64,000 nt of DNA, taken from NCBI GenBank assembly GCA_008921705.1, contig VFFE01006868.1:496480-560479 (forward strand). The letters run 5' to 3'. This DNA comes from Burhinus oedicnemus. Lineage: Eukaryota; Chordata; Aves; Charadriiformes; Burhinidae. This document shows positions 26,505 to 39,000 of this stretch, one piece after another. Under the pieces are notes generated by a model that worked only from the letters and a program-made list of their open reading frames with translations, was not told the DNA's origin and did no database searches. How positions within the stretch are numbered: position 1 is the stretch's first letter; each line of letters opens with the position of its first letter. Position numbers and translations under genes: made by a program.

Positions 26505-26745
26505 ATGCTCTAACAAGCTGACCCCAAGACACTAGGCTAGGAGCTGAGGCTCAATTATCCTGGCTGCTGCCTGTGCGTGATTTTAATTGAAATGAGTAGG
26601 AGTTTCATCTGAGCAAGTGACAGGATAATCAGTCTTGGTTTCTAAGCCCTTTCTGGCACTTCCCCAGCAGCATGCTCACTCTGTGCCTTCACAGCCTTGC
26701 TCTGTAAAATGAAGACAGTGGTTAGGAAAAATTATGAAGTGGTAC
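26505..26745 (+). mobile_element. MIR-like CORE-SINE or composite amniote repeat fossil
   Basis: ACACTAGGCTAGGAGCTGAG near 26530 resembles the core segment GGACTAGGAGTCAGGAG. CACTCTGTGCCTTCACAGCC and TTGCTCTGTAAAATGAAGAC near 26675-26715 resemble CTCTGTGCCTCAGTTTCCC and TCTGTAAAATGGGGA. In between, GAGTAGGAGTTTCATCTGAG resembles another common amniote repeat, so this may be two nested fossils. The match is by eye and the edges are vague. Confidence 0.45.
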
Positions 26746-27170
26746 CATGCGGAATGGGAAGGGTGTTCCTAGCCTGTATATTTTTTACAAGCATGAATAA
26801 CATTAATACTGGAGACTTCTGAGTCAAATCTGTTGGCCTGATTCATCAGTATATACGAAAGTGTCCAGGTATATAGATAACAAAAGGAGGTTCTGTTATT
26901 TTGAAAAGTCTCCTTCTTTACCACTAAATACATGTTATTTATTTATGTGGCTTATGGACTCTCACAGGAAAATCTGCTTAAAAATCCTTTGGGCAATTCA
27001 GGTGAACTTTAAAAGCTCTGTCCCCGTCCTGCAAAAACTTCTCTGTATGTTTAATTGTACTCTTTCTGTTCTTTATGTTGACTTAAATGTCTGAAATAAC
27101 AAAGGCCTGTAGTATTTTCTACAAGTACTGTGAGTTCTACATGACAAACCTTCCATTTTCTTCTTTACAG

Positions 27171-27269
27171 ATCCTCTTGGAACCGGGGGTGATACAGGAT
27201 GTCCTAGCAGCTGGGAGTCATTTGCAGCTGCTGGAGCTTCTCAGTTTATGTTCTCACTATCTCATTCAG
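27171..27269 (+). CDS. KLHL32: KLHL32 coding exon: end of the BTB fold
   Basis: A 33-codon phase-0 exon whose peptide starts ILLEPGVIQDVLAAGSHLQ and ends CSHYLIQ. This is the C-terminal helical part of a BTB domain: the V-x-x-V-L-x-A-x-x-L-Q-x pattern followed by C-x-x-Y-L is diagnostic of BTB-BACK proteins. It continues directly from the exon at 13344-13451 (TGQ joined to ILL), which in the family runs from BTB strand beta-4 into the last helices. The acceptor is a strong pyrimidine tract, TTCTTTACAG, at 27161-27170. The donor is GTAAGG at 27270. Its length is divisible by three, so skipping it would keep the frame but remove 33 residues of BTB. The surrounding longer open frames are read-through into intron and are not coding. 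Confidence 0.9.
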
Positions 27270-27377
27270 GTAAGGCTTCTTTGCCTGATTATCAGCCATT
27301 TCTGTTTGGTAAACTTTTGTTTCAAGCCTAATTTCAGTAGGAGAGTATTACTACAAGACCTGGTGTAACCCAAATGG

Positions 27378-27650
27378 CAATAAACTGGATTTCAGGAGAC
27401 CTGAATTTTGAGTGTAATTTGGGTATAAGTTTGTGGTAGGTGCTTTCTTCTCTCATCCATTTTGTCCATTTCAGTCCTGAAAACAAGGGTGGTCCACTGA
27501 TTAGTATCAGCACATGGGAGTGTAGTTCCCTCCTTTACCAGAGAATTTGCTTTCTTCTGCCTCAGTTTACCAAATGTTAAATATTTCCCTATTGCAACCA
27601 TCAGTATTGTGAAGCATTCAGATGCATAAGTGTTCACAACAGAATATTGA
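27378..27650 (+). mobile_element. MIR-like CORE-SINE fossil next to the KLHL32 exon
   Basis: CTGGATTTCAGGAGACCTGA at about 27385 corresponds to the MIR-type core (GATTCAGGAGACCTGGGTTC). TCTGCCTCAGTTTACCAAAT near 27556 and TATTGTGAAGCATTCAGATG further on correspond to GCCTCAGTTTCCCCATCTGT and the downstream tail. Order and strand agree, with about 100 extra bases between the blocks. It starts roughly 110 bases after the exon end at 27269. Confidence 0.5.
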
Positions 27651-28888
27651 TGCATATTCCAGGGCACTATTACCTCTCACTGAAGGGTTAGGTCTTATTA
27701 CAATGACACCGTATTCACATATAATATAATATTATCAACATTAGGGCTGTCATTATGAAGCAAAAAAAGCTGCATTCAGTAAAATAATTTTATGTGCTTG
27801 GCTTGTATCAGAGATGGCTCACAATGGTAGCAAGAGCATAGCTTTGATGTGTATCCGTGAAAAGCCTTATTAAAAAAAAAAAAAAGGCAATAGCAACTCT
27901 ACAGAACTGTTTCCTTTTCTTTGTAATTTTTCAGTCTTGTTTCTGAAATAGGGTGTGTTGGCTGTATCTGTGCAACAGTTGGGCATGGAAATGCATGTCA
28001 GCACAATCCTCTCCATATGCATTCGCCTTCCAACAGCATAACTGCCTTTGAACAGTCTGAGTGTGCTTGGCAGCACACTGAGCTACTGAGTACCATAGGC
28101 TTGCAGGATCTCCTGTTAAGAGCTTCAGGACGTACTTGATGGCTCTGTGTCTTATGGGGAAAGAATCTGTTCTTTGAATGTTAGCCTTAGGGAAGCCTTC
28201 CAAATGTATGTTGAGACAATAAGGTGGTATTAATTTGTGCATTATAAATTGATTAGAAACTTAAAGGAGCTGGTAGAGTAGTGCAGTTTGTATCAGTTTG
28301 TTTTCAGGAATGTAAGGAGAGATTTAATTTTTCTGTGAAAATAGACATGGAATGTAATGGGAAAGATGGCTAGTTTCAGAAATAAGAAATGTGAGATGCC
28401 AAATAAGCCACAAACCATTTGGCCTACCAGTTGTCAGGCAGGCATGGGAAGGGCTTACTCTAATGAGAAAGAAAATACAAGTCTAACACCGATAGTCATA
28501 CGGTGTATTTAATGCCTTCCTAATATATCAGTCAGTGTAAGCGTGTCTCTGCTGCTTACATGCTTTGTCTTTATCAGAAATGGAACCAAAGAGGCCATTG
28601 CAGCAAAGAAGCTAGAGGAAATATTAGAGTAGGGAAGAAGCTGAGTATTGCAGTGCTGGTGAGGTAGGGACATGAGAGGACTGCAGGAAAGGAACAGGTA
28701 CATGCCCAGCTTAAGTCCTTGTACTAACTTCTGGTATTTGTAGCTCGTCCCTCAGCACCACCCTAATACTTTTAATCCTAAGGTCACTGCAGTGGCAAGA
28801 CAACTGTAGAATTACCAGTGCTTTGGATCTCATCATTGATGTACAAGCCGTAGTCAAGTATTTAGGAACAGACTGCTAATGAATTTAG

Positions 28889-28960
28889 AAAAAAAAAAAA
28901 AAAAAAAAAAATCAACCCCAAAACCACACCACCCTCCAAAAAAACCCAACCCAGAGTGAG
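28889..28960. repeat. A23 run followed by A/C-rich tract
   Basis: Twenty-three adenines (28889-28911) run into CAACCCCAAAACC and ACCCTCCAAAAAAACCCAAC. A-rich tracts decaying into CCAAA units occur elsewhere in the window (61135-61190, and inverted at 39998-40022 and 51067-51086). Confidence 0.8.
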
Positions 28961-31900
28961 CAAACATTGCCACCAACTTATTCTGTATTTAACAGACCAG
29001 TAAAAATTCTTTGAAGGTGACAGTCAATATGCAGTTACTGAAATGATGTGTAAGAGGTCTGTTATACTCTGAGTAGCGTGCCCAGCTAGGGTAACTGGAG
29101 CTACAGTGGTGTAAAAATGAAGAGAAAGTGGGACCCAGTGTCCAGATTTACAATGGCAGAGGTTGGGAATAAGGTAGGGGATGAAGGGTAGGGAATAAGG
29201 AGGAGAATGTGTTGGGAGACAGAGAGCAGTGGTAGTTCTGTAAAGTATTTTTGAATCAGGGTCTCATTGTAAGGTTTTGAATCTGCGTGGACGTCTGTAG
29301 GATGGCTGTAGCTTACATCATGTTGGGCTCTAGACCATATTTTACTCTTTTTATAGTATTTTTTAGCAGGTTCACCCCAACAAGGCATATCTGTAGACAG
29401 ATTTGCAGTCTGAATAGGTCATAGTAAGGATTTATCTGTCTTGTTTGTTCTGCAGAGTTACAGTCTGTGCAAGTAATCAACCTTGAGTAGTTGTGTAAGT
29501 CTTTAGCAGAAGTCAACAAGGTACTGTGCATAAAGACTGTGATACCTTTCAGGGTCCCAATTATATAAAATATCTGTTTATGTTCGACATACTATTTGGC
29601 AATTTTAAAAATATCTATTGTTTTATTTTAGTACTATCTAAAATAAAATCAAAATAGTTAAAGAAGACTTCCTTAAAGCCACTTATCCTTGCTGCAGTTG
29701 GTAACTGGAGTGTTTTGTCACCCCACATGCTATGATACAGATGCTGGGAAGAGAGTAATGCTTGCCCTTTCTCTTCTTTCTGATGAGTCTGAGTGCTGCA
29801 GAGTTCTTAATTTACTGTACTAGTGAATTTCTTTCTTGCTGTCTTGAGTTGTTCGGGTATCATGAACTTAGCTTAGTTTAGCATAAATTCAGGAAATACA
29901 GTATGTGGGATCTAGCTATCATTTATTATTGTTGTATAATGATGACACAGAGTTTTAACTTGTTAGGATTGTCTTTAATTGTTTGGATTGGACCAGGTTT
30001 TTCCCGTATAAGAGTGCTGCACTTATTGTTAGAGCTTATTCCAGCTGTTCTCTTTTTCTAGATGTTCCAGCTTGTCATTTTTTTGGAGCTTTGAGACAGT
30101 TTCATCTCTCCTTGATACTTTTATCTGGGGCTTGTAATTATTCCATGGATTTTTGTCTCAGTTGTCTCAGAATAAACAAGATGTTATTTTGACTATAAGA
30201 CAGATCCTCTTTCTTGTAGACCAACCAGCTTAGAGCACTTTAATTTGTTGATAAATCTCAAAGATTTCTGTAACAATTTGTTTGAACCACGATTATGGCA
30301 TTTTTATAAGAGTTTTTGATCAAAGGAAAGACAGAAAAAAGGAGAGGAACATTCTTCCCCCTTCCCCCTCCCCCCAGTTAGGTAATATCTATCTCTAAGA
30401 CATTTGATAGCAGGACGCCACAGAGGTTTCTGACAACACTGCTAGTTTGCTAGATGCATTTTATGATCTATAAATTTCACATTATCAAATGTTCTGTAGC
30501 ATCTAACGTTGATTCCATTTTCTCATTGGAAAACTCATTCTCATTTCAGATTGATAATTTACTCATTTTTATGTTAAAAGAATTGTAGATCATATTTTCT
30601 CTACTTGCAAACAAGAGAAATGCCCAAGCATTCCTTACTCTATGTCTTAATTCCAGCTTTGTGTTGTGCAGACTTCTCCTCCCACCTCAGCAGTGTTGTA
30701 TCTTGAATTACGATTACTCCTAAGCCTTTACTGTTTAGGGGTTTTGTTTTTAGCTTCATTTGTAGAGGGAGACTTTTTTGAAGCATGCTGATATATTTTA
30801 TTTTAGATACATACATATTCATGAATCTCTCCGATCATGTCGTCTGCATAATTCTCAGGTACTTTAAACATTGAAACAAGGCTTGAAATCTCACACATCC
30901 ATCTCAACCTAAACAAACGGTAAGGCAACATGATTGTTCTTAACTGTATCGCTGCTACATAGCTGTGGGAAAGCTAAGCTGATAATTTGAGCTTTGTGCA
31001 TCTTGAATTGCACTAAGGTCTGTGATGACGCACACAGCATTGGCTTGCAGAGTGCACATCCAGTTCTCTAAGACTCTCATTTCCCAAGTTCCTCTTCCAG
31101 CTCACATTGATTGTCAGTTTTGGCTGAGGTTTTTCAAAGGAGGCTAATGCAGAGGCCTGCAACCAACAGGTAAATTTTGAAATAAGGGAATAAGGAAGGG
31201 GTTATCTGAATGCCTTGTTTCCCTTTGGAAAGTTTTAGCCTTTAGAGTTCCAGTGGACCATAACTGTCCTACTATGATATTGGAGAAGGCAAGAGAAAGC
31301 TAGTTGAAGGCGTTGAATGTAATGGAGATCTAAGAATGGACTTCTTAAATGGAGCTGTAGAGAACATGGTATTAGGTAGTGTGTTTGTGATGACCTATTT
31401 TGCACTTTAAAGCTTGTAAATGTTTTTCTGAAGGGTACATGACAACTTTATTCTTATGCAAGAGAATTAATGTGTTAAAAGATTTATTCAGAGTATGGAA
31501 ATGTTTGTTTCATAAATAGGTCTGAGTTATATAACTGATTGTAGATGTAAGAAGTTTTGTCTTTTTCCTCAGCTGTTTGTGTATTCAGTACCAAAGAGAG
31601 CCACAAACTACAAATTATTTCAACAATCAAAGAGTCTTAGTAAGGAGGGAATGCTATTGAGAATAGAAGTTTTTAATGGAATTTCCTTCTACTGATCAAC
31701 ATCCACTCAATGTTGTGTGAGTGTAGCTTTAATAATCAGTTTTTAAACCAAAGGTTGATTTCCACTGGCATTCAGAGACCTAGGACATAAAATTGTCCAT
31801 ATTTAAAATATTAAAGCTCAGTGATTTTTCTGTGTTTTCTGAAGTCTAGTATTATTGTTTTCAGTGGAGTTCTGCATACCTCCTGAGTTACATTCAAGGT

Positions 31901-33839
31901 AATAGGGTGATAGGTGTGAGTGAGGGGTCTAGAAGTTGCAGAACTGTCCAAAGCAACCCACTCGTTTTTGAGAGGCAGGACATGGCATGATTGTTAACAC
32001 TTACCCCTTTAAATTTCCTCTGCCAGATCCAGCACATTTTGTGAAGAACAAATTGAATTTACATGCTGGACAGAGTCTGGGATATCATTTAGGTTACGTT
32101 TATTGGTTGGACATAAATATTTTCAATACAGCCTTATTAGAAATGGTGTTAGCTGACTGTCCTTGTACTCAATGCCAAAAATAATTTCCTATTCTCACAG
32201 TAGCTATAGGAGCAGCAAGTGTAGTAGACAAGAGCAGTGATCCTGACTGCCATTAAAGTTCCCCTGGCTGTTAAAAATTGTTCTTGGAATCATAAACGTT
32301 TGTGTCGTGGGGAGTTAAAAGTTTGATGCCAATCTTCCCATTAGTTTTAACTGCATTAAGTTTCCTGCCAAATGATAAATGTGTTAGGTTACCTTTTAGA
32401 AACTTCATTACAGCGGATGCCAGAGGTGTATCTGTCCACTTGCTACTGATGTTGGTCACAGCATCTTTAAAGAGGGCTAATTTAAGATGAAAAGAACATT
32501 TTAAATGAGTGATTAAAATGAGTCTGAAAAAACACAGCACTGTACAGCAGCAGTCAATTGGAGTTTTCTTGGAGCTGCCTCTGTACTGTATGCTCTGGAT
32601 TCTTGTATACAAAAGCAGACAGTGAGCAGGATCCGCCTGGAATGCAAAAACTAGATTTATCAACTCACAAATGATAATATAAGACCTCCTGGAATAATTC
32701 TTGGTAGTAATTGAGGCAGGCAAATTGTTTTGGGTGGGGGCATTTGTTTTTTAACCTTCTACTGTAGTGGACAATCTAGACTTATAAAACAAAATTTTTC
32801 ACGGTGTATGGGCACCTAATAATCTGGATCTTTTCTTCTACTAATTTGAATGTGTTTACATATTGAAATATGTTACTGTTTTTAAAAGGAAGACGCTACA
32901 AATGAATCTGCCTGTGGAATTAAAAGGAGTGTGCATACGTGGTGGGGCCAGAGATTTAAAGCTATTTATTTTTCTTAAACCCAACTTCTCCATTTGGAAC
33001 AGTGCCAACAACACAATCCCAACTTTCACTAAGATACACTTCAGAGATGAATTAATTCTTACACCAGAGATTGAGAGCATCACCTTTGTATTGCTAGGAG
33101 CCCCAGCTCAGCTGGGATTTTAGCTCCTGGGTTTTTCATATAGAGCAAATTAAACTGCTGGAAAAAAATGTAAAGGTCATCTAGCAACCAAGACTTGCCT
33201 TTTTTTAACTAATACTGAGTTTTTAATCCAAGTACACACATGCACACTCTCCTCCCCCCTACCACTCCCCCAGAATTAGAGTGGTGTTTTACAAAGCCAC
33301 CACCATCAAACTTGAGTCTACCAACTTTAGCCCATGGTGGAAAGAGTAACGTTCCCATACCAAGAATACAAAGTAGATAGAAGTCATGTCATCTTGCATT
33401 GTGCTGGGTTTCAGGGTTATGCAATCAGTGTTGCAGTGCTAGCCTGCTATTTTTTGAAGGAGCATGTTTTGTCAGCTGTTGAGTCATTGAGTTATTGACA
33501 GTCATTAGGAAAGTTCTTGTACAAAGCTCAAAAATAACTTTGGGAATTTATCTCCTCTCTCTTTTTAACATACACATACATTACAGAGATACAGATTTAT
33601 ACATGTGAGAAGTGAATGCACTACTGAGGATTCCAACTTAGAATGGGACTGAGGAAAAAAATGATGATGGTTTTCTCCATTTTTCAGTTGGTGTCAGTGA
33701 GGAAAGTAAAAATGGTATACCCAGTCACTTTGAATCCCATTTGTACTGTAATCCACTTGCTGCGATGTGACAATGGATATCCTGCTCCTGGGGTGTTAAC
33801 TGTTAGAGAAAGTGGTGCAACTTATGGTCAGGAGCCGGC

Positions 33840-33858
33840 TGTGTGTGTGTGTGTGTGT
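33840..33858. repeat. TG dinucleotide microsatellite
   Basis: A pure (TG) run of about nine units, followed by TTGTG. It is a short, probably polymorphic microsatellite. Confidence 0.9.
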
Positions 33859-34627
33859 TGTGCTTTTCCCAGTGAAGTTATAGTTGGCAAAGTGGAATTG
33901 GAACTGCTGATGGATGTATGAAAAAATGATGCCGGAGTGTCTAGGTTGCTGGCAAGATTAAAGCTCCCCAGCTGTGTAGCTAGTTGTATGGATACACATT
34001 GCCGGTCTTCTGCATCAGAATCACAGGAGAGGTCACAAGCTGGGAAGCAGCAGATACTGCTGTGTCTTGCTTCTCTTTGCAGTTTCTGTCAGGAAGGGAG
34101 AGCAGCTTTGTGTATGTTAAATAGGAACAAAAAAGCTGTATTGCTTCACTGTTTCCCTCCCTGCGCGTCTCATGTTGTCTTTCTAGCCAGCGTGGCCTCC
34201 TTGCCTGACCTTTTTGTCCCTCAGCTCCTGAAAGATTCCTGCTTCTGGAATCTCTCTAGTATTTTTATAAAGCAGTAATCAGAGGCTGATGAATCCTGGA
34301 ATGCTTAGTGTACAAAATTCTTCTTTGTTTTTATTACCATCTGATCAATACTAACGTTTTATGTCTCTCCATCCCTTCTGACCTGCAATGTCTTTAGCTT
34401 TTAATTCTCCTTACCAATTGAGGCAATTTAGATGCATGAACACCCAAAATGGCATTATTTGTAATTGGGTAGTGCAGCTACCCTTATCTGCTGGTGTCCT
34501 CGGCGACATGCCCAGTTAGCAGGCTGGCAGGAAAATTTGTTTGATGGCAAGAGATGAGGGCCGACAGGCTGAATGGCTGAGCTGGAGTTGAAATGAGGCA
34601 GTTGGGGCCCTTCCTCCCCAGGCGTGG

Positions 34628-34642
34628 GCAGCAGGTGGCAGT
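34628..34642 (+). promoter_or_regulatory. CTCF-like motif
   Basis: GCAGCAGGTGGCAGT fits the core CTCF consensus (CCASYAGRKGGCRSY) at 14 of 15 positions, the mismatch being the first base. It lies in a local GC-richer island (about 34500-34650) inside an AT-rich intron. The match is to the motif only; occupancy is unknown, and such motifs also occur by chance. Confidence 0.4.
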
Positions 34643-34679
34643 GTGAGTCCGTAACAGTTTGAGCAGAGAAATTCGAGCT

Positions 34680-35420
34680 AAAATCAGAAAAAATGAAAAG
34701 AAAAATTATTTATTTTTACTCCGTATTAGTCTTCTGACCTAATCGGTAAAAAAGTCATTATTCACACAACACTGGGCAATATGCATTGTAATTTTTAACA
34801 AATAATAGGAAACTGTTAATGTTTTCACAGGAAATACAGTTCTGTCTTGTGCAGCAATGGTCATTTATCACTGCACTTTGTGAAATCACTCATTTGTTCT
34901 AATTTGAATGTAAATGACTCTAAGGTTTTACAAATAAGGTGACAGACTCACATAAATGTAATTGCAGGGTTCATCTCTCTCTTTTTATATATCACTCATT
35001 AAGTTATGAATTAAATACATCGTATTAAACCAGGGGCATGTCCAATGATGATATTGTAATGGCAAATTACTCTATGCTATTAGAGGTGTATTTTTTATTC
35101 ATGGACATTAATTTGTCATTAAGCGGCATTAGTTTAGCACTTTTATGTGGAAGACGTGACCTGAAAGAGGAGACTTGCAGCTCTAATGTGAAAGAACAGG
35201 AATACAGGCACCAGATATACAGAGCTTTTTTTTACCTCCTGTAAAGAAGCAGAGGGACATTTTATTTAAATTTGCTTTGATCTAAAGCAATTTGAGTTGT
35301 GTTAAGCCATTTTAGCAAAGGTATTTCTGAAACATGAAAATGCTTTGGTTTTAAAGTATTTACCAATATGGGAAAAGCCAGAATGCTAAGTACAAAATGG
35401 TGACTATAAATCATTTGTAA
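34680..35420. other. AT-rich block with dense homeodomain-type sites; possible conserved non-coding element
   Basis: The block has no recognisable repeat and no long frame, but many TAAT/ATTA cores, for example ACATTAATTTGTCATTAAGC near 35104, GCATTAGTTTAG near 35125, GCATTGTAATTTTTAAC near 34783 and ATGAATTAAATAC near 35005. It also has TGACAGACTCAC near 34941. The texture of repeat-free, TAAT-rich DNA next to a CTCF-like motif is typical of developmental enhancers in long introns. This is inference from composition only. Confidence 0.25.
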
Positions 35421-36027
35421 CCTATGAACCTGAAGAGAACATTGGGCCTGAAGTGAGTTACAATCTGATTTTATCTCAGAAGTATCACTGTGGTAGAGAG
35501 TTAATTGTCCATCTTTTCTTTCCTCTGTACTGGCTTAGCCAAAATAGAACTGACTTTTTTTCCTTCTTAATTATGATGTAAGTATCTTTTACCACCTCTA
35601 TAATTTTTATTTTTAAAGACACTATTATTATTTTCACAGGGATCAATTTCAAGTTTGAAATGTTAAGCAGGAGCAGAATCTTTCTTAAGAAAATGAATGA
35701 CAAGATGTATTATTTGATGGAATTTGAGAGGCAACTTGGCACTTGTATTAAACTGAGGAAAATTGTGAATGACTCTGCTCCATCTTTAAAAGATATTAAA
35801 AAGACCTTGTAAATTTCATTTTCATTTTACAGTCAGTTTAATAGAAGAGTCTATCCTTTCAAAACCTTGTTTATTTAATGGTGGAGGTGGACTGACGTCA
35901 CAAGGATCCAAGTTGCTACATCCCCCAGTTTGGCAGTATTTGCATTTTAGGCTTTTCTTGAGTTCATCTCTCATTAAAGGCAGAAAGTCTGAACTTGATA
36001 TGGATCTATATAGTTGATTCCCTACCT

Positions 36028-36041
36028 CCCCCCCCCCCCCC
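36028..36041. repeat. C14 homopolymer
   Basis: Fourteen cytosines end a C-rich stretch (CCTACCTCC...). On the other strand this is an unbroken G14, which is error-prone in sequencing and can form quadruplex-type structures. Confidence 0.9.
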
Positions 36042-39000
36042 ATTATATATTATGTTTCCCTGGTGGCTTAATCATTATGGTTTGATCCATCTATCTGAAC
36101 TGCTCACAACACACTCAACTAGTGCTAGTTAAGAAGAAAGATTTGTAATGAAAATGACCTAAGCCCAAAGTATACCTAAGTAGTTTCAGAAATGGAAGTA
36201 CCCTGAATTATCATCTAGTTTTAACTACTGTTAAATGCTATTTCAGTACTTAATAGAGAAACATTTTTGCTGAACCATTTCACTTTTTTAGGGGAGGGCA
36301 AAGAAGGAAACAAGTTCCATATAAGGCTGTTGTTGTTTTCCAGATCTCTTTCCAGTAGATCTCTTAGCAGCAGTAAATGAAACAGCATTTTAGCATGTTC
36401 CATCATTTACAGTGTTTTGTTTGCACAACTGCATCAGAGTAGAATTTGTCAGAGAATCAGTATCTTGCTTCAGAACTGTGGTGTAGACTAATTCTATTTA
36501 AAACAAAAACTCTGTTTCTGTCAAGGGTATTGAATAGGCCTTGAACCCAGAATGAATATAAATGTGTACCTGCTGTCTTACTGAATCTTCAGCCAATATG
36601 TAATCACAGCTTTGGAAGTTATAAATTGTCCTCGTTCATCTCACTAATTCTAAAAATTAAAGATACAAACGTAAAGATTAGTGGTATCAACAACTTCATT
36701 AACCATCAATAATGTCCTGCAAATGTGTTATTCCAAGCTGAAGAATGTTTGTAACTTTATTCACTTGTTTTCCTGTGTAATCTATTCAAAACATCTGTTT
36801 ATTAATTTGGAGGAAGTTGCTGCTAAATTTCCCATCTGTTTCAACAGAGTCTTACAGAATTTGTGATTCCTACAACAGAGTGTATTTAGCTGCATAGGTG
36901 GCCTTGGATCTTGAATGGCTTAAACCAGGACTTTTATTTGCGGTTCAGCGGGAATTGAGACATGGAATTGTCTCTACAGTAATTTTTAATAGGAGCTGTC
37001 GTATCCTCTGAATTAGAGGGCTTGTAATATATTGGCTGGACTTGCCTCGTAAACACTTTGACCTTTGTTGTGAAAGTTTCCAACACCACTCAAAGGAGGC
37101 TTTTTCCAATTTCCATTTCAGTGTTTTCTCCTTGTTTATTGAAAGCCACATCTGTTCTAATTTTATATGCAAAAAGCCTTGAATTTCCACAGCATCTAAG
37201 CACACCTGTTTATCATGGGGAAAGTACTGTAGTAACCTCTGGTAGGTTCAGCCCTCAAAACACTTTACGATTGGAATTCCCTCTGATTTGAAATGGTATG
37301 TTATGGAAATGGAGAAAGCTAGGGGGACAGGCCCAATGTCATATGCCAGGCCCAAAATCAGTGCTATGTGTGCTTGCATTTTATTTTTGCCTGCCTCACA
37401 GTATTTTTACTCATGTTTGCAGCATTACCATCTTCATGGGGAACTGAAGTAAGCAGGGAGTATATGTATACAATGGCAATGTCAAGGACCCCCAGAGACT
37501 GGTAGTGAATGTTTGCTGTGACTAAGTACTTGAAACTATTTGACTACCTAGATACTGTTGTGAGTCTTAACTTGCATATGTATTATATACCATTGGTAAA
37601 AAGTCCAAATCAGGTTCTGGACTCAAATAGCACCATTCAGCCCTGGACCAAAAGTTGTAGAGATTAATGGAACTTCTTGAAAAGGAATAAAACAGGTAGC
37701 AAAAATGATCAGTGTGTGTGGTGAATATTTTGGGGTTGGGGAAAACAAACAACATTAGAAGTATGTAACCTTTGATAAGCTCTTGTTAACGTTTTGCTTT
37801 TAGATGTGGTTGAAATCTTTGAAATTTGGATATTTTAGCAACATTTCTTATTAAAATATGTATTTGAAAAGTACGAATTTTTATGGCATTGTATGGAATA
37901 ATCATTGACTAAAAACCTTTTCAGTAAGCTCTAGTTAACTTTTAAAAACAATGACTGTTCTTGTTAGCTTAGCTCCTTCAAAAAGAATGTATTTCTGCAG
38001 CTATGTCCCTCCTCTAAATGGTTTTCCAATTTTCTGTTAAAGGGTGTCTGACTTTGCTTCATTCTGATTGTGTTTAGAGGTGGGTACAGAAGAGGGGCCC
38101 TTCATATACTGCAGGATTTTGAGATACTGGCAAAGTGTCTGTAGTTGTGAACACATAGAAATCGGGCCTACAATGATCTATCCTGCTTTTAAAGGCTGTG
38201 TCTTCAAGGTGAAATCTTAAAGCCAATGAAAATTTTGTCATTTGGTTACACGTCTGGCATATATGATGCATTGATTAAATAGTTTTTTTCTTCTATATTT
38301 CTCTGGCAAAAAAACACTTGGTGGTAAAGCATGGAATCCTGACCATTAGCTGTTTGAGATTCGGCAGGAGGGAGGAGGAATTATTTCTTTTTTCTTGGTA
38401 AGAACTGCTAGAAACTAAATTAACAAAACTTATCATGATCTTTGAAGGCTCATGCCTTCCTGATGCTTAGCACCTTCAGCAGTGTGAACATTCACATGTG
38501 TTAGTTTCGAGAGGACTTGTGACTTGTTTGGCACTACTGAGGGTCAGATGTAGGAACTGTCAAATTGAACTTTGAGTCAAGGTCCACGTTTTACATCTGG
38601 GCTTTGCCCTTTCTAGGTTTTCTGTTTTGGAGAGTTATATTTATAGTAATTTCTGACCAAGAGAGTGATAAGTGAATCCCTAGTCAATAATTCTTAAAAT
38701 ACAAGCAACTCACACACACCGCACCTGCCCCGCCCTGATCCTAACACATACTGAATTATTTTTTTAAATTCAGTGGTGCTTCCAGATTTTTTTTCATTCT
38801 TTTACTTTTCTTCCCATATGTGGACAACTACTAGCCTTTTTTATCCTGCTTACCTCCTGAAATCAGTTCTGATTGTTATGTAGTAAACCTACTAATCGGC
38901 ACAGCTCCTAGTCATGGCAAAGAGAGATGTTTTTTCACTGCATAAATTTAGGGACAGAGTGTTGCAGGAGGTTTTATTTTACTGAGACATAATGCTTATA

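Larger units (their letters stand above)
13452..27170 (+). other. KLHL32: KLHL32 intron, 13.7 kb, CR1-rich
   Basis: This phase-0 intron lies between the two BTB exons and starts with a weak donor, GTATTG. It holds a T-rich TTG/T tract (13617-13645), a 20-bp near-tandem pair (16441-16480), a minus-strand MIR-like fossil (17985-18118), four sense CR1 copies between 17.3 and 23.4 kb and a plus-strand MIR-like fossil (about 26505-26745). A stretch at 25812-25846 resembles the old amniote repeat beginning GGGCCTGATTCTC. The stretches 13650-16430, 20140-21830 and 23370-26500 show no gene and no repeat that I recognise. Confidence 0.85.

Noticed and set aside
33643..34278. Two consecutive + strand frames of 92 and 113 codons
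   Set aside because: The first is partly made by the TG microsatellite. Neither shows a domain, and a host exon here would not fit between the BTB and BACK exons of KLHL32.
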